From: Archivesica marissinica
Lineage: Eukaryota > Mollusca > Bivalvia > Venerida > Vesicomyidae
NCBI GenBank assembly: GCA_014843695.1
Contig: CM026401.1
Location: forward strand, 27,415,510-27,479,509
Reading direction: 5' to 3'
DNA length: 64,000 nucleotides
Shown here: in pieces, positions 14,263-29,051 of the stretch
How positions within the stretch are numbered: position 1 is the first letter of the stretch
Layout: every line of letters starts with the position of its first letter
The notes under the pieces: generated by a model
What the model was told of the DNA's origin: nothing
Databases searched by the model: none
The model's input: only the letters and a program-made list of their open reading frames with translations
Position numbers and translations under genes: made by a program

Positions 14263-14350
14263 TATGCTTCGACGGCTGATCGAACACACAACCCTGAATT
14301 CGCAGTCCAGTGTATTAATCAGTTGTCCACTGAGCCCTACACTCCTCTAT
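14263..14350 (-). mobile_element. tRNA-like SINE head abutting the 38-bp array
   Basis: Read on the minus strand, 14345 to 14265 gives GGGCTCAGTGGACAACTG, a variable middle, then GGGTTGTGTGTTCGATC, an A-box/B-box layout typical of SINE heads. It starts within a few bases of the last satellite unit. No body is clearly seen. Confidence 0.5.
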
Positions 14351-14747
14351 GCGATAATAACATTCAGTATTATCTAAAGTCGCAATCCATTGTTGGTTTG
14401 ATCATGTGGTTTTATATTACAGGACAGTAGTTGGAGTGGCGAGGGGGTGAGTTCACATAGGGTGTCTTGGCAAATGTTCTCCCGGAAAATAATTGGGGAG
14501 CAAATTATGCTTGGTGCAATCCCATGCATGTTCATAATAGTGCGTGTGTGCCAAGTCTAGTATCACATATAAAATTATGCAGATGTGTTTAATTAATCAG
14601 TGAGATATATGGGAAAGATTTCTGCTGACATAATATACGATATGATAGCAAATCATTGAACATATGCTTGGCATAATTTAGGGTTCCGCGTCCTGATGCG
14701 AGCCCCTACTATCACCCCATGGATCCGCTAGTTTATAAGAATACATT
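14351..14747. other. Unique spacer, no gene seen
   Basis: AT-rich unique DNA between the 38-bp array and the triplet repeat. No convincing open frame, RNA or element end. Confidence 0.5.
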
Positions 14748-15080
<333 letters not shown>

Positions 15081-16405
15081 GAGCTTATTTACCCGAGCGT
15101 AGAATACATTGGTATTATTTAAATATAAATCCGTTATAATACTGTCACCCGCCGGAGTGTATTGTTACAAAGTGCTTAACCCAAGGCAAGCTTAAACTCG
15201 CGAGAAAAAATAACAACAGCGACATGAGGACACACACTTTAATTAATAGTATTACTTCTTATCATCAAGGAAGCATCGAAATATATCACATACAAGTAAC
15301 CGAGTCATTTGGCGCGATACCAAACTAATTTTGAGCAGAAATTAATCAGTTGGGAAATATTGATGGAACATGCGTTACATTTCGCGTTCAGATAACACGT
15401 GTTAGTAATAATATCTCACAGCAAATGCTCGATTACATCGATAGCGGGTACACTGATAGCAACACGTACTGTCAAGATGCAGCCTTTAGATATCTTTGTG
15501 TTTTCTATTGTTTGTACATCCTAATTTTGGATTGACTTTTCTCGTCGAACGTGATTTCATATTAAATATATTAACCCATTAAAAGCTGGTTAACTTTAGT
15601 AAATATATTCATGAAGCTTTACCCCTTCGTAATTCACTTGTTTAGGATATATGAGTTACCAGTTGAATACTCCCTACACTCTTAATACAGTCATGATCAT
15701 GTTTTGCATATTCTAAAATCCATCATGACATTGTCATTATTTGTCCATGTATGTCCATACACATTACATCATGTGTCCATCCTCATCATGATTGCATATA
15801 TCATAATATTGTACTATATATATATAGTAAATATGTTTAAAGCGACACTACATCAGGGAAAATGCAATTTTCTACAGAATGTTATTTCCTATTATATGGT
15901 CTAAATCTTTTTCAAAATATTTGCAACATAATCTGAGTATTTCAACTAATAAACAAACGTCGTATACGCGATTTGTTGACATAACAAAATAATGTAAATA
16001 GTGTCGACATCCATGCGTAATACAACGCACGTGTCTTGAATAATACAATGTAGGTTACAGATTTACCGTTATATCTTACATATGTACTTATATGTTAATC
16101 TAGCTAAATTATCTCTAAACGACAGTACCACGCGTTAAGTATTGACTCCAATGACAAACACATGTCAATTCAGGAGCATGAATGGCCGTTATTTGAAATC
16201 CTACTTTCACTTTTGAAAATGTGTAGACCATTAAAACACTGTTTATTGATTCAATGTTAGTGTTCGAATGTATTCGGAAGAATTTGTAGTAGCAATGCAT
16301 TTATACGTGATAAAATGCATTTCTTTGCTTTTTGCGATGTAATGTCGCTTTAAATGTTACAGACGAGAAACGGTAAAGTTTAAGTCTGAATAAAGCATTC
16401 TTCTT

Positions 16406-16464
16406 CATTAAAAGATGGTAACACATTAAAAGAGGGTAACCCATTAAGAGAAGGCAACCCATTA
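16406..16464. repeat. Three outlying, diverged units of the 18-bp satellite
   Basis: Three near-units of the CATTAAAAGAGGGTAACC type, about 610 bp upstream of the main array. They are more diverged than array members (AAAAGA versus AAGAGA, GGCAACC versus GGTAACC). Confidence 0.85.
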
Positions 16465-16941
16465 CTTAAAATGTTCTACTATTTCTTTCATAAATAGACA
16501 TATTTTTCTATCGTTAGGTATATCTTTCAACTGGATTCATAATGGCGTCAAAATAAAATATGTTTGATCTATTATAATACTTGGAGTCTACTATTTGTAA
16601 AGTGACTACATTCTAATAAATAGTGATACTCGTCACCAATAGACACATTGCATAAATTACACTTTCTCCTCTCAAGTGCTATATTGTTCCAGCAGCCAGT
16701 TTCCACTGGTAATTTGTCTTAAATTTAATTACATAATTATTTTAAAAGTGGCATAGATGTCGAAATAAGATAATTCTCAAATATAAAAGGTATGTTTATA
16801 CAGTCTGTAATTCATACATTTACTTGAGTTGTCTAATTGTGAGTACCATCCATATAATACAATTGGTTTGACAGTTTCGTAAAAAAGTACAATTTGTAGA
16901 TCTATGGATAAGTATAATAGTTTTGATTTTTTAAATTATAC

Positions 16942-17024
16942 ATGGCTTTTAATGCTTGTTCTGCTATGGCTTTTAATGCTTGTTCTGTTATGGCGTTTAA
17001 TGCTTGTTCTGCTATGGCTTTGTT
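16942..17024. repeat. 24-bp tandem repeat, about 3.5 copies
   Basis: Units ATGGCTTTTAATGCTTGTTC plus TGCT, repeated at 16942, 16966, 16990 and partly at 17014, with few substitutions. Confidence 0.9.
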
Positions 17025-17073
17025 AGCATTTGTGTAAGAACTGTTTTTTTAGAAATTGGACAGAAAGCTGTAC

Positions 17074-20000
17074 AGGGTAGCTCATTAAGAGATGTGTAAC
17101 ACATTAAGAGAGGGTAACCCATTGAGAGAGGGTAACACATTAAGAGAGGGTAACTCATTAAGAGAGGGTAACCCATTGAGAGAGGGTAACACATTTAGAG
17201 AGGGTAACCCATTAAGAGAGTGTAACACATTAAGAGAGGGTAACTCATTAAGAGAGTGTAACACATTAAGAGAGGGTAACCCATTGAGAGAGTGAACACA
17301 TTAAGAGAAGGTAACCCATTAAGAGAGGGTAACCCATTAAGAGAGGGTAACACATTAAGAGAGGGTAACACATTAAGAGAGGGTAACACATTAAGAGAGG
17401 GTAACACATTAAGAGAGGGTAACACATTAAGAGAGGGTACCACATTAAGAGAGGGTAACACATTAAGAGAGGGTAACACATTAAGAGAGGGTAATTCATT
17501 AAGGGAGTGTAACACATTAGGAGAGTGTAACACATTAAGGGAATGTAACACATTAAGAGAGGGTAACACATTAAGAGAGGGTAACACATTAAGAGAGGGT
17601 AACACATTAAGAGAGGGTAACACATTAAGAGAGAGTGACCCATTAAGAGAGGGTAACACATTAAGAGAGGGTAACTCATTAAGAGAGGGTACCACATTAA
17701 GAGAGGGTAACACATTAAGAGAGGGTAACCCATTAAGAGAGGGTAACACATTAAGAGAGGGTAACACATTAAGAGAGGGTAACACATTAAGAGAGGGTAA
17801 TTCATTAAGGGAGTGTAACACATTAGGAGAGTGTAACACATTAAGGGAATGTAACACATTAAGAGAGGGTAACACATTAAGAGAGGGTAACACATTAAGA
17901 GAGGGTAACACATTAAGAGAGGGTAACACATTAAGAGAGGGTAACCCATTAAGAGAGGGTAACACATTAAGAGAGGGTAACTCATTAAGAGAGGGTAACC
18001 CATTAAGAGAGTGTAACACATTAAGTGAGGGTAACCCATTAAGAGAGGGTAACCCATTAAGAGAGGGTAACACATTAAGAGAGGGTAACTCATTAACAGA
18101 GGGTAACCCATTAAGAGAGGGTAACACATTAAGAGAGTGCAACACATTAACATTAGGAGAGTGTAACACATTAAGAGAGGGTAAAACATTAAGAGAGAGT
18201 AACACATTAAGAGAGAGAGTAACACATTAACAGTGAGGGTAACACATTAAGAGAGGGTAAAACATTAAGAGAGAGTAACACATTAAGAGAGAGTAACACA
18301 TTAAGATAGTGTAACACATTAAGAGAGAGAGTAACACATTAACATTAGGAGAGGGTAACACATTAAGAGAGGGTAACACATTAAGAGAGGGTAACACATT
18401 AAGAGAGGGTAACACATTAAGAGAGAGTAACACATTAAGAGAGTGTAACACATTAACATTAGGAGAGTGTAACACATTACGAGAGAGTAACACATTAACA
18501 TTAGGAGAGTGTAACACATTAAGAGAGAGTAACACATTAAGAGAGAGTAACACATTAAGAGAGGGTAACACATTAAGAGAGGGTAACATATTAAGAGAGA
18601 GTAACACATTTACATTAGGTGAGGGTAACACATTAAGAGAGGGTAAAACATTAAGAGAGAGTAACACATTAAGAGAGAGTATCACATTAAGAGAGAGTAA
18701 CACATTAAGAGAGTGTAACACATTAAGAGAGAGTAACACATTAACATTAGGAGAGGGTAACACATTAATAGAGGGTAACCCATTAAGAGAGGGTAACACA
18801 TTAAGAGAGTGTAACACATTAAGTGAGGGTAACCCATTAAGAGAGGGTAACCCATTAAGAGAGGGTAACACATTAAGAGAGGGTAACACATTAAGAGAGG
18901 GTAACACATTAAGAGAGGGTAACACATTAAGAGAGGGTAACCCATTAAGAGAGGGTAACACATTAAGAGAGGGTAACTCATTAAGAGAGGGTAACCCATT
19001 AAGAGAGTGTAACACATTAAGTGAGGGTAACCCATTAAGAGAGGGTAACCCATTAAGAGAGGGTAACACATTAAGAGAGGGTAACTCATTAACAGAGGGT
19101 AACCCATTAAGAGAGGGTAACACATTAAGAGAGTGTAACACATTAAGAGAGGGTAATTCATTAAGGGAGTGTAACACATTAGGAGAGTGTAACACATTAA
19201 GGGAATGTAACACATTAAGAGAGGGTAACCCATTAAGAGAGTGTAACACATTAAGTGAGGGTAACTCATTTACATTAAGAGAGTGTAACACATTAAGAGA
19301 GTGTAACACATTAAGAGAGGGTAACTCATTAAGAGAGTGTAACACATTAAGAGAGGGTAACACATTAAGAGAGTGTAACACATTAAGAGAGGGTAACACA
19401 TTAAGAGAGGGTAACACATTAGGAGAGGGTAACCCATTAAGAGAGGGTAACACATTAAGAGAGGGTAACTCATTAACAGAGGGTAACCCATTAAGAGAGG
19501 GTAACACATTAAGAGAGGGTAACACATTAAGGAGAGTGTAACACATTAAGAGAGGGTAACACATTAAGAGAGGGTAACACATTAAGAGAGGGTAACACAT
19601 TAAGAGAGGGTAACACATTAAGAGAGGGTAACCCATTAAGAGAGGGTAACACATTTACATTAGGTGAGGGTAACTCATTAAGAGAGGGTAAATCATTAAG
19701 GGAGTGTAACACATTAAGAGAGTGTATCACATTAAGAGAGGGTAACATATTAAGAGAGTGTAACACATTAAGAGAGGGTAACTTATTAACATTAGGAGAG
19801 GGTATCTCATTAAGGGAGTGTAACACATTAAGAGAGTGTATCTCATTAAGAGAGTGTAATTCATTAAGGGAGTGTATCTCATTAGGGGAGTGTAACACAT
19901 TAAGGGAGTGTATCTCATTAAGGGAGTGTAACACATTAAGAGAGTGTAACACATTAAGTGAGGGTAACTCATTAAGAGTGTGTATCTCTTTAAGAGAGTG

Positions 20001-20934
20001 TAACTCATTAAGAGAGTGTAACACATTGAGAGAGGGTAACTCATTAAGGGAGTGTAACACATTAAGAGTGTAACACATTAAGAGAGTGTAGCATATTAGG
20101 AGAGGGTAACCCATTGAGAGTGTAACTCATTAAGAGAGTGTAACGCATTAAGAGAGGGTAACTCATTAAGGGAGTGTAACACATTAAGAGAGGGTATCTC
20201 ATTAAGGGAGTGTAACACATTAAGAGAGGGTAACTCATTAAGAGAGTGTAACACTCTAAGAGAGGGTAACTCATTAAGAGAGTGTAACACACTGAGAGAG
20301 GGTAACTCATTAAGGGAGTGTAACACATTAAGAGAGTGTAACACATTAAGAGAGGGTAACATATTAAGAGAGGGTAACCCATTAAGAGAGGGTAACTCAT
20401 TAAGCGAGTGTAACGCATTAAGAGAGGGTAACTCATTAAGGGAGTGTAACACATTAAGAGAGGGTATCTCATTAAGGGAGTGTAACACATTAAGAGAGGG
20501 TATCTCATTAAGAGAGTGTAACGCATTAAGAGAGGGTAACTCATTAAGGGAGTGTAACACATTAAGAGAGGGTATCTCATTAAGAGAGTGTAACACATTA
20601 AGAGAAGGTATCTCATTAAGGGAGTGTAACACATTAAGAGAGGGTATCTCATTAAGGGAGTGTAACACATTAAGAGAGGGCATCTCATTAAGAGAGTGTA
20701 ACACATTAATTGATGGTATCTCATTACGGGAGTGTAACACATTAACAGAGGGTATCTCATTAAGGGAGTGCAACACATTAAGAGAGAGTAACACATTAAG
20801 AGAGGGTATCTCATTAAGGAAGTGTAACACATTAAGAGAGGGTAACACATTAAGAGAGGGTAACTCATTAAGAGAGGGTAACCCATTAAGAGAGTGTAAC
20901 ACATTAAGAGAGGGTAACCCATTAAGAGAGGGTA
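17074..20934. repeat. 18-bp minisatellite, about 210 copies
   Basis: Units of GGTAACACATTAAGAGAG with position-specific variants (GGTAACCC, GGTAACTC, GTGTAACAC, GTATCTC). A 6-bp CATTAA insertion breaks the phase in many units of 18140-19270 and again near 19660 and 19790. A block marked by GTAATTCATTAAGGGAG recurs at 17491 and 17797, 306 bp or 17 units apart. Since 18 bp is six codons, frames are open on both strands (NTLREG forward, LPSLNV or CYPLLM reverse); I regard these as artefacts because every phase is equally open. From about 19800 the GTATCTC and GTGTAAC types dominate. Confidence 0.97.
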
Positions 20935-21934
20935 NNNNNNNNNNNNNNNNNNNNNNNNNNNNNNNNNNNNNNNNNNNNNNNNNNNNNNNNNNNNNNNNNN
21001 NNNNNNNNNNNNNNNNNNNNNNNNNNNNNNNNNNNNNNNNNNNNNNNNNNNNNNNNNNNNNNNNNNNNNNNNNNNNNNNNNNNNNNNNNNNNNNNNNNNN
21101 NNNNNNNNNNNNNNNNNNNNNNNNNNNNNNNNNNNNNNNNNNNNNNNNNNNNNNNNNNNNNNNNNNNNNNNNNNNNNNNNNNNNNNNNNNNNNNNNNNNN
21201 NNNNNNNNNNNNNNNNNNNNNNNNNNNNNNNNNNNNNNNNNNNNNNNNNNNNNNNNNNNNNNNNNNNNNNNNNNNNNNNNNNNNNNNNNNNNNNNNNNNN
21301 NNNNNNNNNNNNNNNNNNNNNNNNNNNNNNNNNNNNNNNNNNNNNNNNNNNNNNNNNNNNNNNNNNNNNNNNNNNNNNNNNNNNNNNNNNNNNNNNNNNN
21401 NNNNNNNNNNNNNNNNNNNNNNNNNNNNNNNNNNNNNNNNNNNNNNNNNNNNNNNNNNNNNNNNNNNNNNNNNNNNNNNNNNNNNNNNNNNNNNNNNNNN
21501 NNNNNNNNNNNNNNNNNNNNNNNNNNNNNNNNNNNNNNNNNNNNNNNNNNNNNNNNNNNNNNNNNNNNNNNNNNNNNNNNNNNNNNNNNNNNNNNNNNNN
21601 NNNNNNNNNNNNNNNNNNNNNNNNNNNNNNNNNNNNNNNNNNNNNNNNNNNNNNNNNNNNNNNNNNNNNNNNNNNNNNNNNNNNNNNNNNNNNNNNNNNN
21701 NNNNNNNNNNNNNNNNNNNNNNNNNNNNNNNNNNNNNNNNNNNNNNNNNNNNNNNNNNNNNNNNNNNNNNNNNNNNNNNNNNNNNNNNNNNNNNNNNNNN
21801 NNNNNNNNNNNNNNNNNNNNNNNNNNNNNNNNNNNNNNNNNNNNNNNNNNNNNNNNNNNNNNNNNNNNNNNNNNNNNNNNNNNNNNNNNNNNNNNNNNNN
21901 NNNNNNNNNNNNNNNNNNNNNNNNNNNNNNNNNN
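20935..21934. other. Assembly gap of 1000 N between two satellites
   Basis: Exactly 1000 N. The 18-bp satellite enters on the left and a different satellite (about 54 bp) leaves on the right, so the junction between families is hidden. Confidence 0.98.
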
Positions 21935-24900
21935 GTGGACCATATTACACATGCCTTCAAATAACACAATCATCCAACCAGCACATGTGGACCATATTAC
22001 ACATGCCTTCAAATAACACAATCATCCACCCACCCAGCACATGTGGACCATATTACACATGCCTTCAAATAACACAATCATCCATCCACCCAGCACATGT
22101 GGACCATATTACACATGCCTTCAAATAACACAATCATCCACCCCCAGCACATGTGGACCATATTACACATGCCTTCAAATAACACAATCATCCATCCACC
22201 CAGCACATGTGGACCATATTACACATGCCTTCAAATAACACAATCATCCACCCAGCACATGTGGACCATATTACACATGCCTTCAAATAACACAATCATC
22301 CACCCAGCACATGTGGACCATATTACACATGCCTTCAAATAACACAATCACCCATCCACCCAGCACATGTGGACCATATTACACATGCCTTCAAATAACA
22401 CAATCACCCATCCAGCACATGTGGACCATATTACACATGCCTTCAAATAACACAATCATCCACCCAGCACATGTGGACCATATTACACATGCCTTCAAAT
22501 AACACAATCATCCACCCAGCACATGTGGACCATATTACACATGCCTTCAAATAACACAATCACCATCCACCCAGCACATGTGGACCATATTACACATGCC
22601 TTCAAATAACACAATCATCCACCACCCAGCACATGTGGACCATATTACACATGCCTTCAAATAACACAATCACCCACCCAGCACATGTGGACCATATTAC
22701 ACATGCCTTCAAATAACACAATCATCCACCCAGCACATGTGGACCATATTACACATGCCTTCAAATAACACAATCACCCACCCAGCACATGTGGACCATA
22801 TTACACATGCCTTCAAATAACACAATCATCCACCACCCAGCACATGTGGACCATATTACACATGCCTTCAAATAACACAATCATCCACCCAGCACATGTG
22901 GACCATATTACACATGCCTTCAAATAACACAATCACCCATCCACCCAGCACATGTGGACCATATTACACATGCCTTCAAATAACACAATCATCCACCCAG
23001 CACATGTGGACCATATTACACATGCCTTCAAATAACACAATCACCCACCCAGCACATGTGGACCATATTACACATGCCTTCAAATAACACAATCATCCAC
23101 CCACCCAGCACATGTGGACCATATTACACATGCCTTCAAATAACACAATCATCCACCCAGCACATGTGGACCATATTACACATGCCTTCAAATAACACAA
23201 TCACCCATCCACCCAGCACATGTGGACCATATTACACATGCCTTCAAATAACACAATCACCCATCCACCCAGCACATGTGGACCATATTACACATGCCTT
23301 CAAATAACACAATCATCCACCCAGCACATGTGGACCATATTACACATGCCTTCAAATAACACAATCATCCACCCAGCACATGTGGACCATATTACACATG
23401 CCTTCAAATAACACAATCATCCACACCCAGCACATGTGGACCATATTACACATGCCTTCAAATAACACAATCACCATCCACCCAGCACATGTGGACCATA
23501 TTACACATGCCTTCAAATAACACAATCATCCACCCAGCACATGTGGACCATATTACACATGCCTTCAAATAACACAATCACCATCCACCCAGCACATGTG
23601 GACCATATTACACATGCCTTCAAATAACACAATCATCCACCCAGCACATGTGGACCATATTACACATGCCTTCAAATAACACAATCACCTCCACCCAGCA
23701 CATGTGGACCATATTACACATGCCTTCAAATAACACAATCACCCATCCACCCAGCACATGTGGACCATATTACACATGCCTTCAAATAACACAATCACCC
23801 ATCCACCCAGCACATGTGGACCATATTACACATGCCTTCAAATAACACAATCACCCACCCAGCACATGTGGACCATATTACACATGCCTTCAAATAACAC
23901 AATCATCCACCCAGCACATGTGGACCATATTACACATGCCTTCAAATAACACAATCATCCACCCACCCAGCACATGTGGACCATATTACACATGCCTTCA
24001 AATAACACAATCATCCACCCAGCACATGTGGACCATATTACACATGCCTTCAAATAACACAATCACCCATCCACCCAGCACATGTGGACCATATTACACA
24101 TGCCTTCAAATAACACAATCACCCATCCACCCAGCACATGTGGACCATATTACACATGCCTTCAAATAACACAATCATCCATCCACCCAGCACATGTGGA
24201 CCATATTACACATGCCTTCAAATAACACAATCACCCATCCACCCAGCACATGTGGACCATATTACACATGCCTTCAAATAACACAATCACCCATCCACCC
24301 AGCACATGTGGACCATATTACACATGCCTTCAAATAACACAATCATCCACCCAGCACATGTGGACCATATTACACATGCCTTCAAATAACACAATCATCC
24401 ACCCAGCACATGTGGACCATATTACACATGCCTTCAAATAACACAATCATCCACCCAGCACATGTGGACCATATTACACATGCCTTCAAATAACACAATC
24501 ATCCACCCAGCACATGTGGACCATATTACACATGCCTTCAAATAACACAATCATCCATCCACCCAGCACATGTGGACCATATTACACATGCCTTCAAATA
24601 ACACAATCACCATCCCCCAGCACATGTGGACCATATTACACATGCCTTCAAATAACACAATCATCCACCCAGCACATGTGGACCATATTACACATGCCTT
24701 CAAATAACACAATCATCCATCCACCCAGCACATGTGGACCATATTACACATGCCTTCAAATAACACAATCACCCATCCACCCAGCACATGTGGACCATAT
24801 TACACATGCCTTCAAATAACACAATCATCCACCCAGCACATGTGGACCATATTACACATGCCTTCAAATAACACAATCATCCATCCACCCAGCACATGTG

Positions 24901-27630
24901 GACCATATTACACATGCCTTCAAATAACACAATCACCCATCCACCCAGCACATGTGGACCATATTACACATGCCTTCAAATAACACAATCACCCATCCAC
25001 CCAGCACATGTGGACCATATTACACATGCCTTCAAATAACACAATCACCCATCCACCCAGCACATGTGGACCATATTACACATGCCTTCAAATAACACAA
25101 TCATCCACCCAGCACATGTGGACCATATTACACATGCCTTCAAATAACACAATCATCATCCACCCAGCACATGTGGACCATATTACACATGCCTTCAAAT
25201 AACACAATCACCCATCCACCCAGCACATGTGGACCATATTACACATGCCTTCAAATAACACAATCACCCATCCACCCAGCACATGTGGACCATATTACAC
25301 ATGCCTTCAAATAACACAATCACCCATCCACCCAGCACATGTGGACCATATTACACATGCCTTCAAATAACACAATCATCCACCCAGCACATGTGGACCA
25401 TATTACACATGCCTTCAAATAACACAATCACCCACCCAGCACATGTGGACCATATTACACATGCCTTCAAATAACACAATCATCACCACCCAGCACATGT
25501 GGACCATATTACACATGCCTTCAAATAACACAATCATCACCACCCAGCACATGTGGACCATATTACACATGCCTTCAAATAACACAATCATCCACCCACC
25601 CAGCACATGTGGACCATATTACACATACCTTCAAATAACACAATCATCCACCCAGCACATGTGGACCATATTACACATGCCTTCAAATAACACAATCATC
25701 CACCCAGCACATGTGGACCATATTACACATGCCTTCAAATAACACAATCATCCACCCACCCAGCACATGTGGACCATATTACACATGCCTTCAAATAACA
25801 CAATCATCCACCCAGCACATGTGGACCATATTACACATGCCTTCAAATAACACAATCACCCATCCACCCAGCACATGTGGACCATATTACACATGCCTTC
25901 AAATAACACAATCACCCATCCACCCAGCACATGTGGACCATATTACACATGCCTTCAAATAACACAATCACCCATCCACCCAGCACATGTGGACCATATT
26001 ACACATGCCTTCAAATAACACAATCACCCATCCACCCAGCACATGTGGACCATATTACACATGCCTTCAAATAACACAATCACCCACCCAGCACATGTGG
26101 ACCATATTACACATGCCTTCAAATAACACAATCATCCACCCAGCACATGTGGACCATATTACACATGCCTTCAAATAACACAATCACCCACCCAGCACAT
26201 GTGGACCATATTACACATGCCTTCAAATAACACAATCATCCATCCACCCAGCACATGTGGACCATATTACACATGCCTTCAAATAACACAATCACCCATC
26301 CACCCAGCACATGTGGACCATATTACACATGCCTTCAAATAACACAATCACCCATCCACCCAGCACATGTGGACCATATTACACATGCCTTCAAATAACA
26401 CAATCACCCATCCAGCACATGTGGACCATATTACACATGCCTTCAAATAACACAATCATCCACCCAGCACATGTGGACCATATTACACATGCCTTCAAAT
26501 AACACAATCACCCACCCAGCACATGTGGACCATATTACACATGCCTTCAAATAACACAATCATCCATCCACCCAGCACATGTGGACCATATTACACATGC
26601 CTTCAAATAACACAATCCATCCACCCAGCACATGTGGACCATATTACACATGCCTTCAAATAACACAATCATCCACCCAGCACATGTGGACCATATTACA
26701 CATGCCTTCAAATAACACAATCATCCATCCACCCAGCACATGTGGACCATATTACACATGCCTTCAAATAACACAATCACCCATCCACCCAGCACATGTG
26801 GACCATATTACACATGCCTTCAAATAACACAATCACCCATCCACCCAGCACATGTGGACCATATTACACATGCCTTCAAATAACACAATCACCCATCCAC
26901 CCAGCACATGTGGACCATATTACACATGCCTTCAAATAACACAATCACCCATCCAGCACATGTGGACCATATTACACATGCCTTCAAATAACACAATCAC
27001 CCATCCACCCAGCACATGTGGACCATATTACACATGCCTTCAAATAACACAATCATCCACCCAGCACATGTGGACCATATTACACATGCCTTCAAATAAC
27101 ACAATCATCCACCCAGCACATGTGGACCATATTACACATGCCTTCAAATAACACAATCACCCATCCACCCAGCACATGTGGACCATATTACACATGCCTT
27201 CAAATAACACAATCACCCATCCACCCAGCACATGTGGACCATATTACACATGCCTTCAAATAACACAATCACCCATCCACCCAGCACATGTGGACCATAT
27301 TACACATGCCTTCAAATAACACAATCACCCATCCACCCAGCACATGTGGACCATATTACACATGCCTTCAAATAACACAATCACCCATCCACCCAGCACA
27401 TGTGGACCATATTACACATGCCTTCAAATAACACAATCACCCACCCAGCACATGTGGACCATATTACCCATACCTTCAAATAACACAATCATCCACCCAG
27501 CACATGTGGACCATATTACACATGCCTTCAAATAACACAATCATCCACCCACCCAGCACATGTGGACCATATTACCCATACCTTCAAATAACACAATCAT
27601 CCACCCAGCACATGTGGACCATATTACACA
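21935..27630. repeat. Minisatellite with a fixed 45-bp core and variable spacer, about 105 copies
   Basis: The core AGCACATGTGGACCATATTA plus CACATGCCTTCAAATAACAC is nearly invariant. It is followed by AATCA and a spacer built of CATC/CACC tetramers, giving unit lengths of mainly 52, 56 and 60 bp. The last few units (27470-27630) carry CCCATACC variants, marking a degenerate right edge. The core holds the palindrome CACATGTG. Open frames of 60-100 codons change with spacer length and are not coding. Confidence 0.97.
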
Positions 27631-28849
27631 TATAGAGCATTTTTGAATTACTGCTCCAGCACTAGACCAATTGGCTGCATGCACAGTGTATTATAAGTGT
27701 TCAACTATAAAATGATATTCAAAATATATCCCGGTGTTACTGGTTTCCGACGATGTAGTACATAACGGACTCCTATAGGTTTAGAATGGTCATACACTGC
27801 AAACAATTTATGTCACCAAATAAACAATATGTTACCAATCATCCACAAAAATCTCGAAGAAAATCGAATGTTTACTTTTTGAGAAAAGTTGACAAAATAG
27901 CGGTACCTCATTCTCAGTAATCCGGAATGACGTCACATGTTTTCGCCTAACTGTGGACATTGTCTACAGCGCCACCATTAGTATGTAAGCAACAGTTCTT
28001 TTTTAACAAAACAATAAACTAAGGAAGACTTACTTTAATAAGAGGCTTAATTTATCATTTTCACTCAAAATTCATTTGTTGGACAGCATTTTGTCTATAT
28101 ACTGTATCTAAAACACTAACATTTAATTTAACTAGGTCAAACACACGGGGCATAAGAAGTCGTCATCCCTCCTAATTACTCTGACTAAATGCAGAACCGT
28201 AAATGGACCCATCCATCGAACACATCACACGGTGCCCAACAAAGAAAAACTAGTTTACACAACCATATATATCAGTTGGAGAACCTCTGTGACAACCCGT
28301 GGACCTGAAGGTGAAACACGGTGAAAATCGATATTATTAATAAGGACCCCTTGTGTGTAATAACGGACATAACTCATAAACACGGAGCAGTGAGACTATA
28401 ATGACATTTTTATTCGTAAATATATTGGCGTGGCATTTTGGAGAAAAAATTGCCAATTTCTTTAAAAAGTGATATTTATATGGTGACATAAAACGGATAT
28501 AGTGAAGTTAGTGAAAACTGGGGTAGGTTTAAAGTTTTCACCGCTAATTTACCTTGTCTGATATATTATGACCAGTTAGAAATAGATTGGAAGTGCACAA
28601 GGTATGTTTATTTATAATTCCGGTAACTGGAGCGTGAAATATTGCGTGATCTCTCGCGACTTGCTATTTCCACAGTTGGGCGAAAACCTGTTCTGGGCGA
28701 AAACTCTTCACGCCGGGATATACCAGATAGCTTTAGCAACAATAGCACATTGTTTGTATATAAGCTTATCAACATCCGAATACTAATATTGTACAGCTTG
28801 CTCCGTCAGATATTACTCTATATAACTATATTACTTTATATAAATTTAG
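27631..28849. other. Unique region with a possible weak MITE, no gene
   Basis: No recognisable gene. TTTATGTCACCAAATAAA near 27808 is nearly the reverse complement of TTTATATGGTGACATAAA near 28475-28493, so a MITE of about 690 bp with weak terminal inverted repeats is possible. A TGACGTCA palindrome lies near 27929. Open frames at 28604-28854 have no motif. Confidence 0.4.
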
Positions 28850-28985
28850 TTTAGCTCGATTGCGAAGCCAGTTCTTACAACATTAATTAAATCGCTTTCG
28901 AGACCCCAGTCTTGATGGAATACATAGCCACGAGTGAGAGAGCAGATGTAAGGAAACTACAGCTGGGCGCGAAATACCATGCACT
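28850..28985 (-). mobile_element. Minus-strand copy of the 8.2-kb SINE family, 5' truncated
   Basis: The reverse complement of this segment aligns with 8310-8420: CTCGTGGC, TATTCCATCA, GGTCTCGAAAGCGATT and the tail CGCAATCGAGCTAAAC are shared in order. Only the body and tail are seen. Confidence 0.65.
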
Positions 28986-29051
28986 GCTCTATCATGACGT
29001 CCAGTGCTACCACGACTAAGTATTAACCATTTCCTTCATAGAGATTTAATA

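Larger units (their letters stand above)
15081..17072. other. Unique AT-rich region, no firm gene
   Basis: No gene with a recognisable product. An open frame at 15350-15535 (start MGNIDGTCVTFRVQ) is unique sequence of unknown status. Isolated relics of the neighbouring 18-bp satellite occur at 15572-15594 and 16406-16464, and a short 24-bp tandem repeat lies at 16942-17024. The remainder shows nothing I can name. Confidence 0.5.

Noticed and set aside
17074..20934. Telomere-like TAACCC in the 18-bp array
   Set aside because: TAACCC occurs within GGGTAACCCATTAAGAGA, not as tandem TTAGGG; the match is incidental.
17092..21969. Long ORFs on both strands of the 18-bp array
   Set aside because: Several phases on both strands are open because the six-codon unit has no stop; some run through the N gap.
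21935..27630. CRISPR-like array (constant core, variable spacer)
   Set aside because: Spacers are 4-bp slippage products, not unique sequences, and the setting is eukaryotic.
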